Origin: Clostridia bacterium
Lineage (GTDB): Bacteria; Bacillota; Clostridia; Christensenellales; CAG-314
Direction: 5' to 3'
Assembly: GCA_017452035.1 (NCBI GenBank)
Contig: JAFTNE010000087.1
Location: 1 to 12,831, forward strand
DNA length: 12,831 nt
Position 1 is the first letter of the stretch. Each line of letters opens with the position of its first letter. The position numbers were made by a program, and so were the translations under genes. Positions 4,689 through 12,186 of the stretch are shown in pieces. A model generated the notes under the pieces. It did no database searches. It was given only the letters and a program-made list of their open reading frames with translations, and had not been told where the DNA came from.

Positions 4689-5465
4689 ATGCTAAAACTT
4701 ACACCATTGTTTTCGGGCAGTAGGGGCAACTGTACCCTAATCCAGACAAATAACACCAATATTTTGTTAGACGTGGGCTACTCGTACAAAAAACTTTTGG
4801 TAGCTTTGGAGGGCAAAAACCTTACCCCCAAAGATATTTCTGCCATTGTCATCACACACGAGCACGACGACCATATTTGCGCGTTGCCAATGTGGACAAA
4901 GTTCGTGCCCAACACAAAAATTTACGTACCACAACCTATTGTTAACTGCATTGCAAATCGCAGTTACTCACCTTATGTAGAGGGTATTGGTGGTAGTTTT
5001 GTCGTTGGTGACGTTACAGTGGACGTGTATCAATGCTCACACGACAGTCAAGCTTGTTGTGGCTATCGGTTTAGTAATGAAGGTCAAAGCATTGCCAGTA
5101 TCACCGATACGGGGTGTTTTGATGAGCAAACGGTACAATTTCTTGCGCCATGCAAGGTTGTGCAATTAGAGTGCAACCATGACGTTACTATGTTGCAAAG
5201 TGGAAGGTATCCTTACCTTTTGAAACGCCGTATTGCATCCCCTTTTGGACACCTTTCCAATGACCAATGCGCCAGCATTTTGCAACAACTCATTGGTACC
5301 AACGTCAAAAAAGTGGTGCTTGCACACCTTTCTGAAAACAACAACACAGCAGAACTTGCCTTTGATACAGTAAACAAAATGTATCAAAAGAATAATATTG
5401 TGGAGGGACGCGATATTCAAATTTACGTTGCATCCCAACACACAGTAGGAGAAACAATTGACTAA
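4689..5465 (+). CDS. walJ: MBL-fold metallo-hydrolase, WalJ/YycJ family
   Basis: A 258-residue metallo-beta-lactamase-fold protein, probably a cytoplasmic 5'-3' exonuclease-like enzyme binding two metal ions; WalJ has been linked to cell-wall and DNA-replication control in Firmicutes. The N-terminus MLKLTPLFSGSRGNC matches the family start (FSSGSSGNC). The metal motif HxHxDH is present as THEHDDH (His57, His59, Asp61, His62), followed by CSHDS, the Asp of ITDTGCF, ECNHD, and AHLSENNN near the C-terminus, all as expected for this subfamily. The start at 4689 is set by the family alignment; the frame extends upstream to a GTG at 4632 but that lies ahead of the predicted promoter. There is no Shine-Dalgarno before the ATG. 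It heads a unit with the CPBP protease (8-base overlap) and rlmH, the conserved partner. Confidence 0.9.
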   Translation: MLKLTPLFSGSRGNCTLIQTNNTNILLDVGYSYKKLLVALEGKNLTPKDISAIVITHEHDDHICALPMWTKFVPNTKIYVPQPIVNCIANRSYSPYVEGIGGSFVVGDVTVDVYQCSHDSQACCGYRFSNEGQSIASITDTGCFDEQTVQFLAPCKVVQLECNHDVTMLQSGRYPYLLKRRIASPFGHLSNDQCASILQQLIGTNVKKVVLAHLSENNNTAELAFDTVNKMYQKNNIVEGRDIQIYVASQHTVGETID

Positions 5466-6327
5466 TTTGTACACAAAAAAAGACGGCCTTGCGAGTTTTT
5501 CCGTAGCAGTGGTGGCATATCTTGTATTGCAGGTGCTTTTGGGTGGTTTGCTTTTGGGCATGCAACCCAATTCGCTTGGATACAACCTTGTATACGCTTT
5601 GCTACCAGCAAGCATATTTTTGATAGCATTTGGCTATGCTAAAATTGCCAAAAAGAACTTTGTTTGCGCAACAACGGCAAACGTCAATCCAAAACTCGCA
5701 CACGTCCTTTGGGGATGCTTGGCAACGTTTGGACTGATACACCTGATGCTACCCATAAACGAACTGTTTTTGGATATGTTCGAAAACATGGGGCTAACGC
5801 GCCCTTCTACAGAAATTGACCTCAACCCAGTGGCATTGGTTATTGTAACGGTAATTTTGGCTCCCATTGGCGAGGAGTTTTTGTTCCGTGGCACAATAGG
5901 CCGAGGCCTTGTCAACGACAAACCAATTTTGGGCATTGTGCTTTGTGGAGCGTTGTTTGCACTGTTCCACCTAAACCCTGCCCAAACTTTGCATCAATTT
6001 GTGCTTGGCAGTGTGCTTATGCTGTTGGCATATCGCAGTGGTAGTGTTTGGACGAGCGTAATTGCACACGCTTTCAACAACTTTGTTGTAGTATTTTTCA
6101 CCTTTGTGTACGACCCCACGGAGTTTTACACAAACAACTGGGTGCTTGTGGGAGTTGTTGGAGGAGTTATCTTTGTTGGCGCAGTTGTTGGCTATTTGCT
6201 TACAACCAAATGCCACGCCGTAAAGCAGGATATTGACGAAAAGCCCACGTCCACAACTTGGTCAATGTTTATTGTTGCAGTGGCAATGTGCGCTTTGCTT
6301 TGGATGATGAGTTTGTTTGCGGAGTAA
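5458..6327 (+). CDS. CPBP-family intramembrane metalloprotease
   Basis: A 289-residue polytopic membrane protein of the CPBP (CAAX protease and bacteriocin-processing, formerly Abi) family, with about eight hydrophobic segments. The three family motifs are intact: EEFLFRG (Glu139, Glu140, Arg144), FALFHLNP (His171) and HAFNN (His204, Asn208). Known members cleave substrates within the membrane, or in bacteria serve in peptide maturation, immunity or regulation; the substrate here is unknown. The TTG at 5458 is taken as the start because AGGAG lies six bases upstream (5447-5451) and it overlaps the walJ stop, implying translational coupling. It lies between walJ and rlmH, where Bacillus carries the HtrC-type serine protease, so a membrane quality-control role is a reasonable guess. 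Confidence 0.88.
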   Translation: MTNLYTKKDGLASFSVAVVAYLVLQVLLGGLLLGMQPNSLGYNLVYALLPASIFLIAFGYAKIAKKNFVCATTANVNPKLAHVLWGCLATFGLIHLMLPINELFLDMFENMGLTRPSTEIDLNPVALVIVTVILAPIGEEFLFRGTIGRGLVNDKPILGIVLCGALFALFHLNPAQTLHQFVLGSVLMLLAYRSGSVWTSVIAHAFNNFVVVFFTFVYDPTEFYTNNWVLVGVVGGVIFVGAVVGYLLTTKCHAVKQDIDEKPTSTTWSMFIVAVAMCALLWMMSLFAE

Positions 6328-6331
6328 AATT

Positions 6332-6802
6332 ATGAAATTTAAACTTGTAGTGGTGGGCAAAATAAAGGAGGAGTTTTACCGTCAAGCCATTGCCGAGTAC
6401 ACAAAGCGTCTTTCGAGATTTGCCGTGACGGAAATTGTCGAAGTGGACGAGTGCTTTTTCAACGGTGAACCCAACCCAGCACAAATACAAAAAATTATGG
6501 AAACAGAGGCCAAAGCAATTCTTGCCAAAGCCGAAGGTTGTCTTGTTGCGCTGGATATTGACGGAAAGCAACTGGACAGCGTACAAATATCCAAGTATAT
6601 CGAGGAACAAAAGCAAAATTACTCTACCTTTACCTTTATAATTGGTGGTAGCAACGGTTTGCATCAATCTGTAAAAAGTAGGTGCAATTTGCGTTTATCA
6701 TTTGGAAAAATCACCTTGCCACATCAACTGTGCAGAGTGGTACTGTGCGAGCAACTTTATCGCGCATGTACCATCAGTGGCAACATACCATATCACAAGT
6801 AG
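6332..6802 (+). CDS. rlmH: 23S rRNA (pseudouridine1915-N3)-methyltransferase RlmH
   Basis: A 156-residue SPOUT-class methyltransferase, close to the usual 159. It methylates pseudouridine 1915 in helix 69 of 23S rRNA in the assembled 70S ribosome using S-adenosylmethionine. The knot region shows FIIGGSNGL (102-110), the SAM-binding loop of the family, then LSFGKITLPHQLCRVVLCEQLYRA (123-145) and the signature C-terminus ending PYHK that reaches the partner active site in the dimer. The ATG at 6332 has GGAG at 6321-6324 within the tail of the upstream gene; four bases separate the two genes. An ATG five codons upstream is in frame but lies inside the protease gene and does not match the family start. 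No terminator is evident after the stop. Confidence 0.96.
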   Translation: MKFKLVVVGKIKEEFYRQAIAEYTKRLSRFAVTEIVEVDECFFNGEPNPAQIQKIMETEAKAILAKAEGCLVALDIDGKQLDSVQISKYIEEQKQNYSTFTFIIGGSNGLHQSVKSRCNLRLSFGKITLPHQLCRVVLCEQLYRACTISGNIPYHK

Positions 6803-6813
6803 TACAAAGGCTC

Positions 6814-6842
6814 TTGCGTAAATGGTACAAGTGTGGTAAAAT
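6814..6842 (+). promoter_or_regulatory. Promoter of the hydrolase-like to lepB unit
   Basis: TTGCGT (6814-6819, weak -35), 17-base spacer, TAAAAT (6837-6842) with an extended -10 (TGG before it), closely resembling the walJ promoter. The predicted start near 6849 leaves a leader of about 60 bases that contains both palindromes at 6862-6897. Confidence 0.6.
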
Positions 6843-6861
6843 ATAGGCACAAACAGTGCGC

Positions 6862-6875
6862 GTGACAACTGTCAC
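6862..6875. promoter_or_regulatory. Inverted repeat GTGACA-AC-TGTCAC
   Basis: Perfect 6-bp arms with a two-base centre, just downstream of the predicted start site. The shape suits a dimeric repressor operator or a very small RNA hairpin. No regulator is identified. Confidence 0.5.
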
Positions 6876-6881
6876 AAGATG

Positions 6882-6897
6882 GGGTATTGCAATACCC
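6882..6897. promoter_or_regulatory. Perfect 16-bp palindrome before the start codon
   Basis: GGGTATTGCAATACCC reads the same on both strands. As RNA it forms a six-pair hairpin with a TGCA tip ending immediately before the AAAGGA ribosome-binding site (6898-6903). There is no T-tract, so it is not a terminator. It could be a repressor operator, or a hairpin affecting message stability or initiation. Confidence 0.55.
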
Positions 6898-6908
6898 AAA
6901 GGAAAACT

Positions 6909-8537
6909 ATGGAACTACTAACAAACAAAACATTGTGGGAAGGCTTTGATGCAACTGCCGAGCAACTGGACGTTACCGTTGCTAAAACAGTAGCGCAAGA
7001 CAAATATACCTTTACAAAGGTCTACTTTACTGGCAGAACCTTTGCAAGTGGTCGCAAAACTCGTGTTTGCGCCAACATTTGCCAACCCAACAAAAAAAGT
7101 GGCAGAGCAGTACTACTAATTACCAGTAGCCATCGCTCTTTTAACCAAAAAGAGTTGTTGGATATTGCTCAAAATGGCTTTATTGCCATGTCCATTGACG
7201 TAGACGGTCGTACAGAAAGTGGCTGTGGTACTATGTACCCCGAGGAAGTATCTTATTGCAACGCTGTGGAAAACAAAGATATCTACTTTTTTGATGGCAC
7301 AGTGCGCAACAGCAAGTTGTACGAACAAGCTCTTTGCGCTATGCGCGCCATTACCTATTTGGTAGATGTGGAAGGCGCAAGCAGTGTTTCCGTTGTAACA
7401 ATTGGCGAGTGCAGTAGCATTGGCGCTATTGTTTGCGCACAAGACAAACGCATTACTAACGGTATGCTTTTGTTTGGTAACCTCAACATTGATTACCCCG
7501 AGGCAGACTTTGTTGTAGATGGCAAAGCATCCTTGCAGGATCAATTTGCTCACGACGACAAAAGTCAAGCGTGGACAATGGGCCTTGCTCCACAAAGCTA
7601 TCTTATGAATATCACCGTGCCTATGTACGTAGTAAACTCTGCAAACAGTCACAGGGTGGATGTCGTTGAGGTTAGTAAATCTTTTAACAGACTTAACAAT
7701 CAAAGTAGATTGCTTATTGTGCCAGATATGTTCGACTGGTTGGATGCGCGATACACAAAAAGCGTGATTGCTTGGTGCAAAGGCGCAACCACCGAGGAGG
7801 AAAATGAAATTGGCTACTTTGTGGAAAACGGCGAATACTTTGTAAAACTGAAAACATCAGCGAAAATTGAAGACAGCGCCATTTGGTACTGTACAAATGC
7901 AAATTCTCGCGCAAAGCACTGGTCAAAAGCTCAACTTGTTGAGCGTGACGACGGCTACGTTGCCAAGTTAGATTTGTACCAACAAAACTGTAACGTGGTG
8001 GCATTTTCTCAAATTACAGGCAAAATTACAACCTCCTCCACTCTGTTGGAAATCCAAGTCAAAAACGCACAAAACGTCAAAATTCCCAATAGCATTTTGT
8101 TCACTGGCGAAGGTCAAAATCAGCTTTTTTCCATTGGTTCATCAAAGTACAGTTTATTTACCACGTCCGAGTTTAAACGCAAAAAGGGCTACCTTGGCAT
8201 TGTTGGCGCGCAGGGCAATGGTCTTGCAACATTTGCATTGACCGACCCAAGTGTCAAAACAAGGTCGCATTTTGCCGTTACATTTGATATTTGCGCAACG
8301 GAGCAAACACCCCTTACCATCGCTGTGGTATGTAACTATGGTCAAACAAACGACATCTACATTGCCACAAAAGCTCTTATTGGTGATGGCAAGTGGCAAC
8401 GAGTAACGGTGGATGCCAACGATTTTTATAGTAATAGCACCGAGCGTAGCAAACAAATGCCAGCAGAACAAATCCCTCAACTGTTGGTTTTGAAAAGTCA
8501 ACAAACCTTTTTGGTTAACAACATAATTTTGGTATGA
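6909..8537 (+). CDS. Divergent alpha/beta-hydrolase-like protein with C-terminal beta-rich region
   Basis: A 542-residue protein; the ATG at 6909 has AAAGGA five bases upstream, whereas the in-frame ATG at 6879 would put the 16-bp palindrome inside the gene. Residues about 30-295 follow the layout of acetyl-xylan-esterase-like hydrolases: a VYFTGRTFASGRKTRVCANI strand pair, a VLLITSSHRS oxyanion-loop region, a RAITYLVDVEGASSVSVV helix-strand, the elbow TIGECSSIGA (164-173), CAQDKRI and VPMYVV. The usual G-x-S-x-G nucleophile is replaced by G-E-C-S-S, with Cys168 at the nucleophile position, and the catalytic His region is not recognisable (VPDMFDWLDARY). Residues about 300-542 look like beta-sandwich material. 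There is no signal peptide. It may be a pseudoenzyme or use Cys, as dienelactone hydrolases do. Its stop overlaps the next ATG (ATGA at 8534-8537). Confidence 0.6.
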   Translation: MELLTNKTLWEGFDATAEQLDVTVAKTVAQDKYTFTKVYFTGRTFASGRKTRVCANICQPNKKSGRAVLLITSSHRSFNQKELLDIAQNGFIAMSIDVDGRTESGCGTMYPEEVSYCNAVENKDIYFFDGTVRNSKLYEQALCAMRAITYLVDVEGASSVSVVTIGECSSIGAIVCAQDKRITNGMLLFGNLNIDYPEADFVVDGKASLQDQFAHDDKSQAWTMGLAPQSYLMNITVPMYVVNSANSHRVDVVEVSKSFNRLNNQSRLLIVPDMFDWLDARYTKSVIAWCKGATTEEENEIGYFVENGEYFVKLKTSAKIEDSAIWYCTNANSRAKHWSKAQLVERDDGYVAKLDLYQQNCNVVAFSQITGKITTSSTLLEIQVKNAQNVKIPNSILFTGEGQNQLFSIGSSKYSLFTTSEFKRKKGYLGIVGAQGNGLATFALTDPSVKTRSHFAVTFDICATEQTPLTIAVVCNYGQTNDIYIATKALIGDGKWQRVTVDANDFYSNSTERSKQMPAEQIPQLLVLKSQQTFLVNNIILV

Positions 8538-8728
8538 TTTCTTGCAAACTTGGAGATACTGTCACTACACGAAAACCCCACGCATGTGGTTGTAACAAGT
8601 GGGAAGTAGTGCGTACAGGTGCCGACTACAAAATTAAATGTAAACAATGTGGGCATGTTGTAATGTTGCCCAATGACAAATTTCACAAGGTGGTAAAACA
8701 GGTTGAGTCAACAAACACCGACAACTGA
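8534..8728 (+). CDS. DUF951 family small zinc-binding protein
   Basis: A 64-residue protein matching the DUF951 (YyzM-like) family of Firmicutes: an N-terminal D-x-V-x-T-R-K-P-H-A-C-G stretch (8-19), NKWEVVRTGAD (21-31), then KCKQCG (35-40) and VMLP (43-46). Cys18 or Cys20 with Cys36 and Cys39 probably bind zinc. The family is small and uncharacterised; a nucleic-acid-binding role has been suggested only from its fold. The ATG overlaps the stop of the hydrolase-like gene by four bases, and its last 26 bases overlap lepB, so all three are probably translationally coupled. Confidence 0.88.
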   Translation: MISCKLGDTVTTRKPHACGCNKWEVVRTGADYKIKCKQCGHVVMLPNDKFHKVVKQVESTNTDN

Positions 8729-9416
8729 ATTTGATACCTTTGACGAGCAAAGTTTAGCGCAACAACCCCAACAACAGTCCAACAACGCCAAAAAGTGGGA
8801 CAAAGTTTTGAACGTTCTACTTGCCGTTGTTTTGGTGGTTTTGGTGGTAACAGTTGTTGTCAAGGCGTTTTTTGTCACAAACGTGGTGGTGTCGGGGGAC
8901 TCGATGTATCCCACGTACACAAGTGGCAAGGTTGTCAAGGTGGACCGTACTGCAAATCAAAACACAGTGCAACGTGGCGATATTGTTGTATTTTACCTAA
9001 ACAACCCCGGTTGGTTACGCAAGCATTTTGACTTCTTCCCCAAGGGGGATGACGCGCAAAGCCAGTACAGGCTACTTATCAAGCGTGTTGTTGCAATACA
9101 GGGTGACCAACTTTGGGTGGAACAGGTAGGCGATAAGTACAAAGTTATGGTAAAAACTGCCGATGGCAACGTTGTTGGCGAGTTGTACCCCATGCCAGAC
9201 GAGCCAACGGAAAATGAAACACTATTGCCAGAAAGTGCCTTTTACATTTCTTCCCACACGCTAAAACGTTTGGAAAACTACACCAAAGATACTCCCTATA
9301 CAGTACCCCAAGGCTACTTTTTTGCCATGGGTGACAATCGCGACCAAAGTCACGACAGTCGCTACCAAGATATGGGCGACATCCCCTACACAAACCTTTT
9401 TGGCGAAGTGATGTAG
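8703..9416 (+). CDS. lepB: Type I signal peptidase
   Basis: A 237-residue membrane-bound Ser/Lys protease that removes signal peptides from exported proteins on the outer face of the membrane. The polar N-terminus (Gln-rich, residues 18-27) precedes one transmembrane segment (about 34-57). Box B is SGDSMYPT with nucleophile Ser67; box D is LLIKRVVAIQGD with general base Lys127; box E is GDNRDQSHDSR (210-220). The protein ends at NLFGEVM, soon after box E, slightly shorter than many relatives. The start is the TTG at 8703, preceded by AAGGTGG (8687-8693), inside the end of the DUF951 gene; no in-frame ATG occurs before the catalytic SGDSM motif. A terminator follows 29 bases after the stop. 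Confidence 0.95.
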   Translation: MSQQTPTTEFDTFDEQSLAQQPQQQSNNAKKWDKVLNVLLAVVLVVLVVTVVVKAFFVTNVVVSGDSMYPTYTSGKVVKVDRTANQNTVQRGDIVVFYLNNPGWLRKHFDFFPKGDDAQSQYRLLIKRVVAIQGDQLWVEQVGDKYKVMVKTADGNVVGELYPMPDEPTENETLLPESAFYISSHTLKRLENYTKDTPYTVPQGYFFAMGDNRDQSHDSRYQDMGDIPYTNLFGEVM

Positions 9417-9444
9417 TGGCAAATACAACTAAATACAAACTACC

Positions 9445-9475
9445 AACACACTTAGCATTTGCTGGTGTGTTTTTT
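9445..9475 (+). terminator. Rho-independent terminator after lepB
   Basis: Stem AACACAC (9445-9451) with GTGTGTT (9465-9471), an inner TAGC/GCTG extension after a one-base bulge, loop ATTT, then a run of six T (9470-9475). It closes the unit that starts at 6909. Bases 9476-9670 up to the germination operon are AT-rich and hold no promoter I could recognise with confidence. Confidence 0.8.
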
Positions 9476-9670
9476 GTTGCAAAAATATGTTTGTAGCCAA
9501 GGTATATTTCAAAAAAGTCAACACGTGTACAAAAAAATTTCTGCAATACGCCAAAACTCACTCAAAACCTAATTGCACTGGCGTTTCTAAAAGTAATTTG
9601 AATAGCGTCTGGGCATTAGTTTTTCAGTGGATAGGTATATTTGTTTGAGCAAATTGTCAAAATTAGTTTT

Positions 9671-11080
9671 ATGAATAACTATCTCGAACAACTACAAAAC
9701 GTGTATCGAAATGACGACGACTTTTGCACAAGACAAATTGATTGTGGTGTAAGCGTTACCATTGCCTTTTTGGACAGCATGTGTAGCGACATCAAAATTT
9801 CCAACTATGTTGTAGAACCAATGTTGTATGGTGAGGGTTCAACGGATTTTGCTGAAATAAAAAAGCGATTGACGGCTGGCGCAGTTGTCAAGGAGGTTGC
9901 AAACTTTTTTGATGTGGTGGATGTAATTTCCAACGGCCACACAGTGGTGTTTGTTGGAGAAAACTGCCTTTCGGTAGATACTCGCACAACGATAGCAAGG
10001 GCTATTGTAGAGCCACCAACGTCTATGGTTATGCGTGGCCCACGCGAAGGGTTTATCGAAGATGCCAAAACCAATTTGACACTAATTCGCAAACGGCTAA
10101 AAACATCCGACTTGAAGGTTACAACGCTAAACGTTGGCAAATACACCAATACAACGGTGTACGTGTGCTATATTTGTACTATCGCTGACGACAAAGTGGT
10201 AAACAAAGTAATTCAGCAGGTGAAAAAAATCAACATTGATGGCGTTTTGGATGCAAGCTACATCACAAGGTACATCGACCAAAACAAAACGGCACTTTTC
10301 AGGCGCGTAGGCATGACGGAAAAACCAGACGTTGCCGTTGGCAAGATGTTGGAAGGGCGAGTTGCCATCATTGTGGATGGTTCGCCAATGGTGCTGACAG
10401 TTCCCTACTTGTACGTAGAGGATTTGCAGTCGCCCGGTGACTACTATGAAGACCACACAATGACGTCGCTAAACAGACTTTTGCGTTTTGTAAGTGTTTT
10501 GGCAAGCGTGTTGTTGCCATCGTTATACGTGTGTTTGCAAATGTACAACTACCAAATCATTCCACTAAAATTTTTGATAACCGTACTAAACGCCACCCAA
10601 GCAATACCCTTTTCCCCCTTGGCAGAAATGATACTTATCATTGTAATTTTTGATATTTTGCGCGAGGCAAATTTGCGTATGCCCTCAGCCGTTGGTATAT
10701 CGTTATCACTTGTTGGGGCAATAGTGTTGGGAGACGCTGCTGTAAAAGCAGGGCTAATTGGAGCGCCAGCAGTGATGATAGGTGCGCTTTCCGGCATAGG
10801 GCTGTTTACCATGCCAGATAACACCTTGATACTTTCCCTTTTGCGTCTTGCAATTACCTTTATTGCAGGCATGATGGGCATACTTGGAGTGATACTTAGC
10901 ATGATGATGATATTGTTTTACCTTTGCTCTATGCAGGGATACCACACACCATTTTTAGCTCCTTTTACGCCACCAATGGAAAACGACAAGCAGGATGCCG
11001 TGATGAACAAACCACTTACACAGTGGACAAAACGTCCCAAATCCATACCTAACAAAAACCAAACACGGAGGGGCAAATGA
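9671..11080 (+). CDS. gerAA: Spore germination protein, GerA family A subunit
   Basis: A 469-residue A subunit of a nutrient germinant receptor in the spore inner membrane (GerAA/GerBA/GerKA family). The hallmark RGPREGFIEDAKTNLTLIRKRL lies at residues 122-143, followed by DGVLDASYITRYID and EGRVAIIVDGSP, all typical. The N-terminal half is soluble; after about residue 270 come about five hydrophobic membrane segments, then a basic polar tail ending near QTRRGK. The ATG at 9671 is chosen because it begins MNNYLEQLQNVY as in relatives; a TTG at 9641 is in frame. Neither has a clear Shine-Dalgarno, which is odd for this window. It overlaps the B-subunit gene by four bases (ATGA). Which of the GerA, GerB or GerK groups it belongs to cannot be decided here. 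Sporulation sigma-G control is expected from the family but I could not find the promoter. Confidence 0.93.
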   Translation: MNNYLEQLQNVYRNDDDFCTRQIDCGVSVTIAFLDSMCSDIKISNYVVEPMLYGEGSTDFAEIKKRLTAGAVVKEVANFFDVVDVISNGHTVVFVGENCLSVDTRTTIARAIVEPPTSMVMRGPREGFIEDAKTNLTLIRKRLKTSDLKVTTLNVGKYTNTTVYVCYICTIADDKVVNKVIQQVKKINIDGVLDASYITRYIDQNKTALFRRVGMTEKPDVAVGKMLEGRVAIIVDGSPMVLTVPYLYVEDLQSPGDYYEDHTMTSLNRLLRFVSVLASVLLPSLYVCLQMYNYQIIPLKFLITVLNATQAIPFSPLAEMILIIVIFDILREANLRMPSAVGISLSLVGAIVLGDAAVKAGLIGAPAVMIGALSGIGLFTMPDNTLILSLLRLAITFIAGMMGILGVILSMMMILFYLCSMQGYHTPFLAPFTPPMENDKQDAVMNKPLTQWTKRPKSIPNKNQTRRGK

Positions 11081-12186
11081 ACAAAGATAAGGTAACAGTT
11101 GGACAATTTGCTTTGTTGTTGCTACTGGTAACGTCTGGTAGCAAGTTTTTGTCATTGCCCTCCATTTTAGCTGGCGACGTTGGTCACGACAGTTGGTTGG
11201 TACTTTGCGTGGCATTTTTATGGGATGGCGTGTGTCTTGCCTTTTTGGGCTGGGCACTAAAACTCAACCAGCAAAACCACCTCTCGTTAGACAAAATTTT
11301 GAGGACAACCCTTACCCCAATTGTAGAAAAGTTGGTGCTGTTGGTGTTTTTTGTGCTGTTTGTAACGCGCAGTATCGTTCTGCTAAACTCCTGCTATCGT
11401 ATGTTTGCCGTTACCTTTGACGTTTCCACCAACTGGATTATGTTTGTATTGCCCATTGTTGCAGTCAGTTTTTTTGCTATTGCAAGGGGGTTTGTTAGCA
11501 TTGCGCGAGTAGGACAACTTATGTGCGCTTTGATTGTATTGTGCATTGTTGCATTGCTATCCTTTACAGTTAGACAAACGGATTTTGGGGGACTTTTACC
11601 CATTGCCGAGGCAGGATGGAACAATATCATCAAAACGGCGTTCGATCGTTGCTTTTGGTTTGCCGACTACATTTTTGTGTACTTTGTGATGGAAAACTTG
11701 CACATCAAAAAGCGCACCTTTGCGCCAATATTTGCCTCTTTTGCAGTGGGTGTGGTGTTAACTGTGGCAATGAACGCCATTTTTGTTGCGCTGTTTGGCT
11801 CTATCGCACCGGAAATAAAGTTAGCAATGAGCAAAATTTCGGTGTTTTCCGTATCGGAAACAACCAACGGCCGTTGGGACTGGCTTACCCTTTCGGTGTG
11901 GATAATGTCGGTTCTTATCAAAATTGTAATTTTTATCTACTGCGCTTACAAAAGTGGCGAAAAGCTGTTTGGTCTGCACTTTACCAAGCCAAACGTTTGG
12001 GCAATTTTGGTAATTGCGTTGTTGCTCATGACCCCATTGCTTATTTCAGCAGAAACCATTGTGCAAGACTTTATGACAAAACTGCTTGTACCCTTTGCCG
12101 TTGTGCAGTACATTTTGCCTTTGTCGTTGCCCCTTTTGACAACCATTGCCAACAAAAAGATGACTGTGGAGGTTCCAAATGAATAG
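11077..12186 (+). CDS. gerAB: Spore germination protein, GerA family B subunit
   Basis: A 369-residue integral membrane protein of the spore-permease family (amino acid-polyamine-organocation superfamily), the usual length, with about ten hydrophobic segments along the chain. In the germinant receptor the B subunit binds the nutrient signal. Its N-terminus (DKVTVGQFALLLLLVTSGSKFLSLPSILAG) matches the family's first broken helix, where the ligand pocket lies. GGAGG stands six bases before the ATG, which overlaps the A-subunit stop. Its own last eight bases overlap the C-subunit start, the standard A-B-C operon order. Confidence 0.93.
   Translation: MNKDKVTVGQFALLLLLVTSGSKFLSLPSILAGDVGHDSWLVLCVAFLWDGVCLAFLGWALKLNQQNHLSLDKILRTTLTPIVEKLVLLVFFVLFVTRSIVLLNSCYRMFAVTFDVSTNWIMFVLPIVAVSFFAIARGFVSIARVGQLMCALIVLCIVALLSFTVRQTDFGGLLPIAEAGWNNIIKTAFDRCFWFADYIFVYFVMENLHIKKRTFAPIFASFAVGVVLTVAMNAIFVALFGSIAPEIKLAMSKISVFSVSETTNGRWDWLTLSVWIMSVLIKIVIFIYCAYKSGEKLFGLHFTKPNVWAILVIALLLMTPLLISAETIVQDFMTKLLVPFAVVQYILPLSLPLLTTIANKKMTVEVPNE

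Noticed and set aside
7116..7703. 195-residue minus-strand ORF inside the hydrolase-like gene
   Set aside because: It is a frame shadow of a well-supported plus-strand gene, has no ribosome-binding site and low-complexity composition.
9593..9640. Sigma-G promoter for the germination operon
   Set aside because: TGAATA at 9599-9604 resembles a -35 box, but no CATnnTA-like -10 lies at 17-18 bases.
11616..12182. 188-residue plus-strand ORF inside the GerAB gene
   Set aside because: It is an alternative frame of a recognised membrane protein, Cys/His-rich in a way typical of out-of-frame translation, and without a ribosome-binding site.
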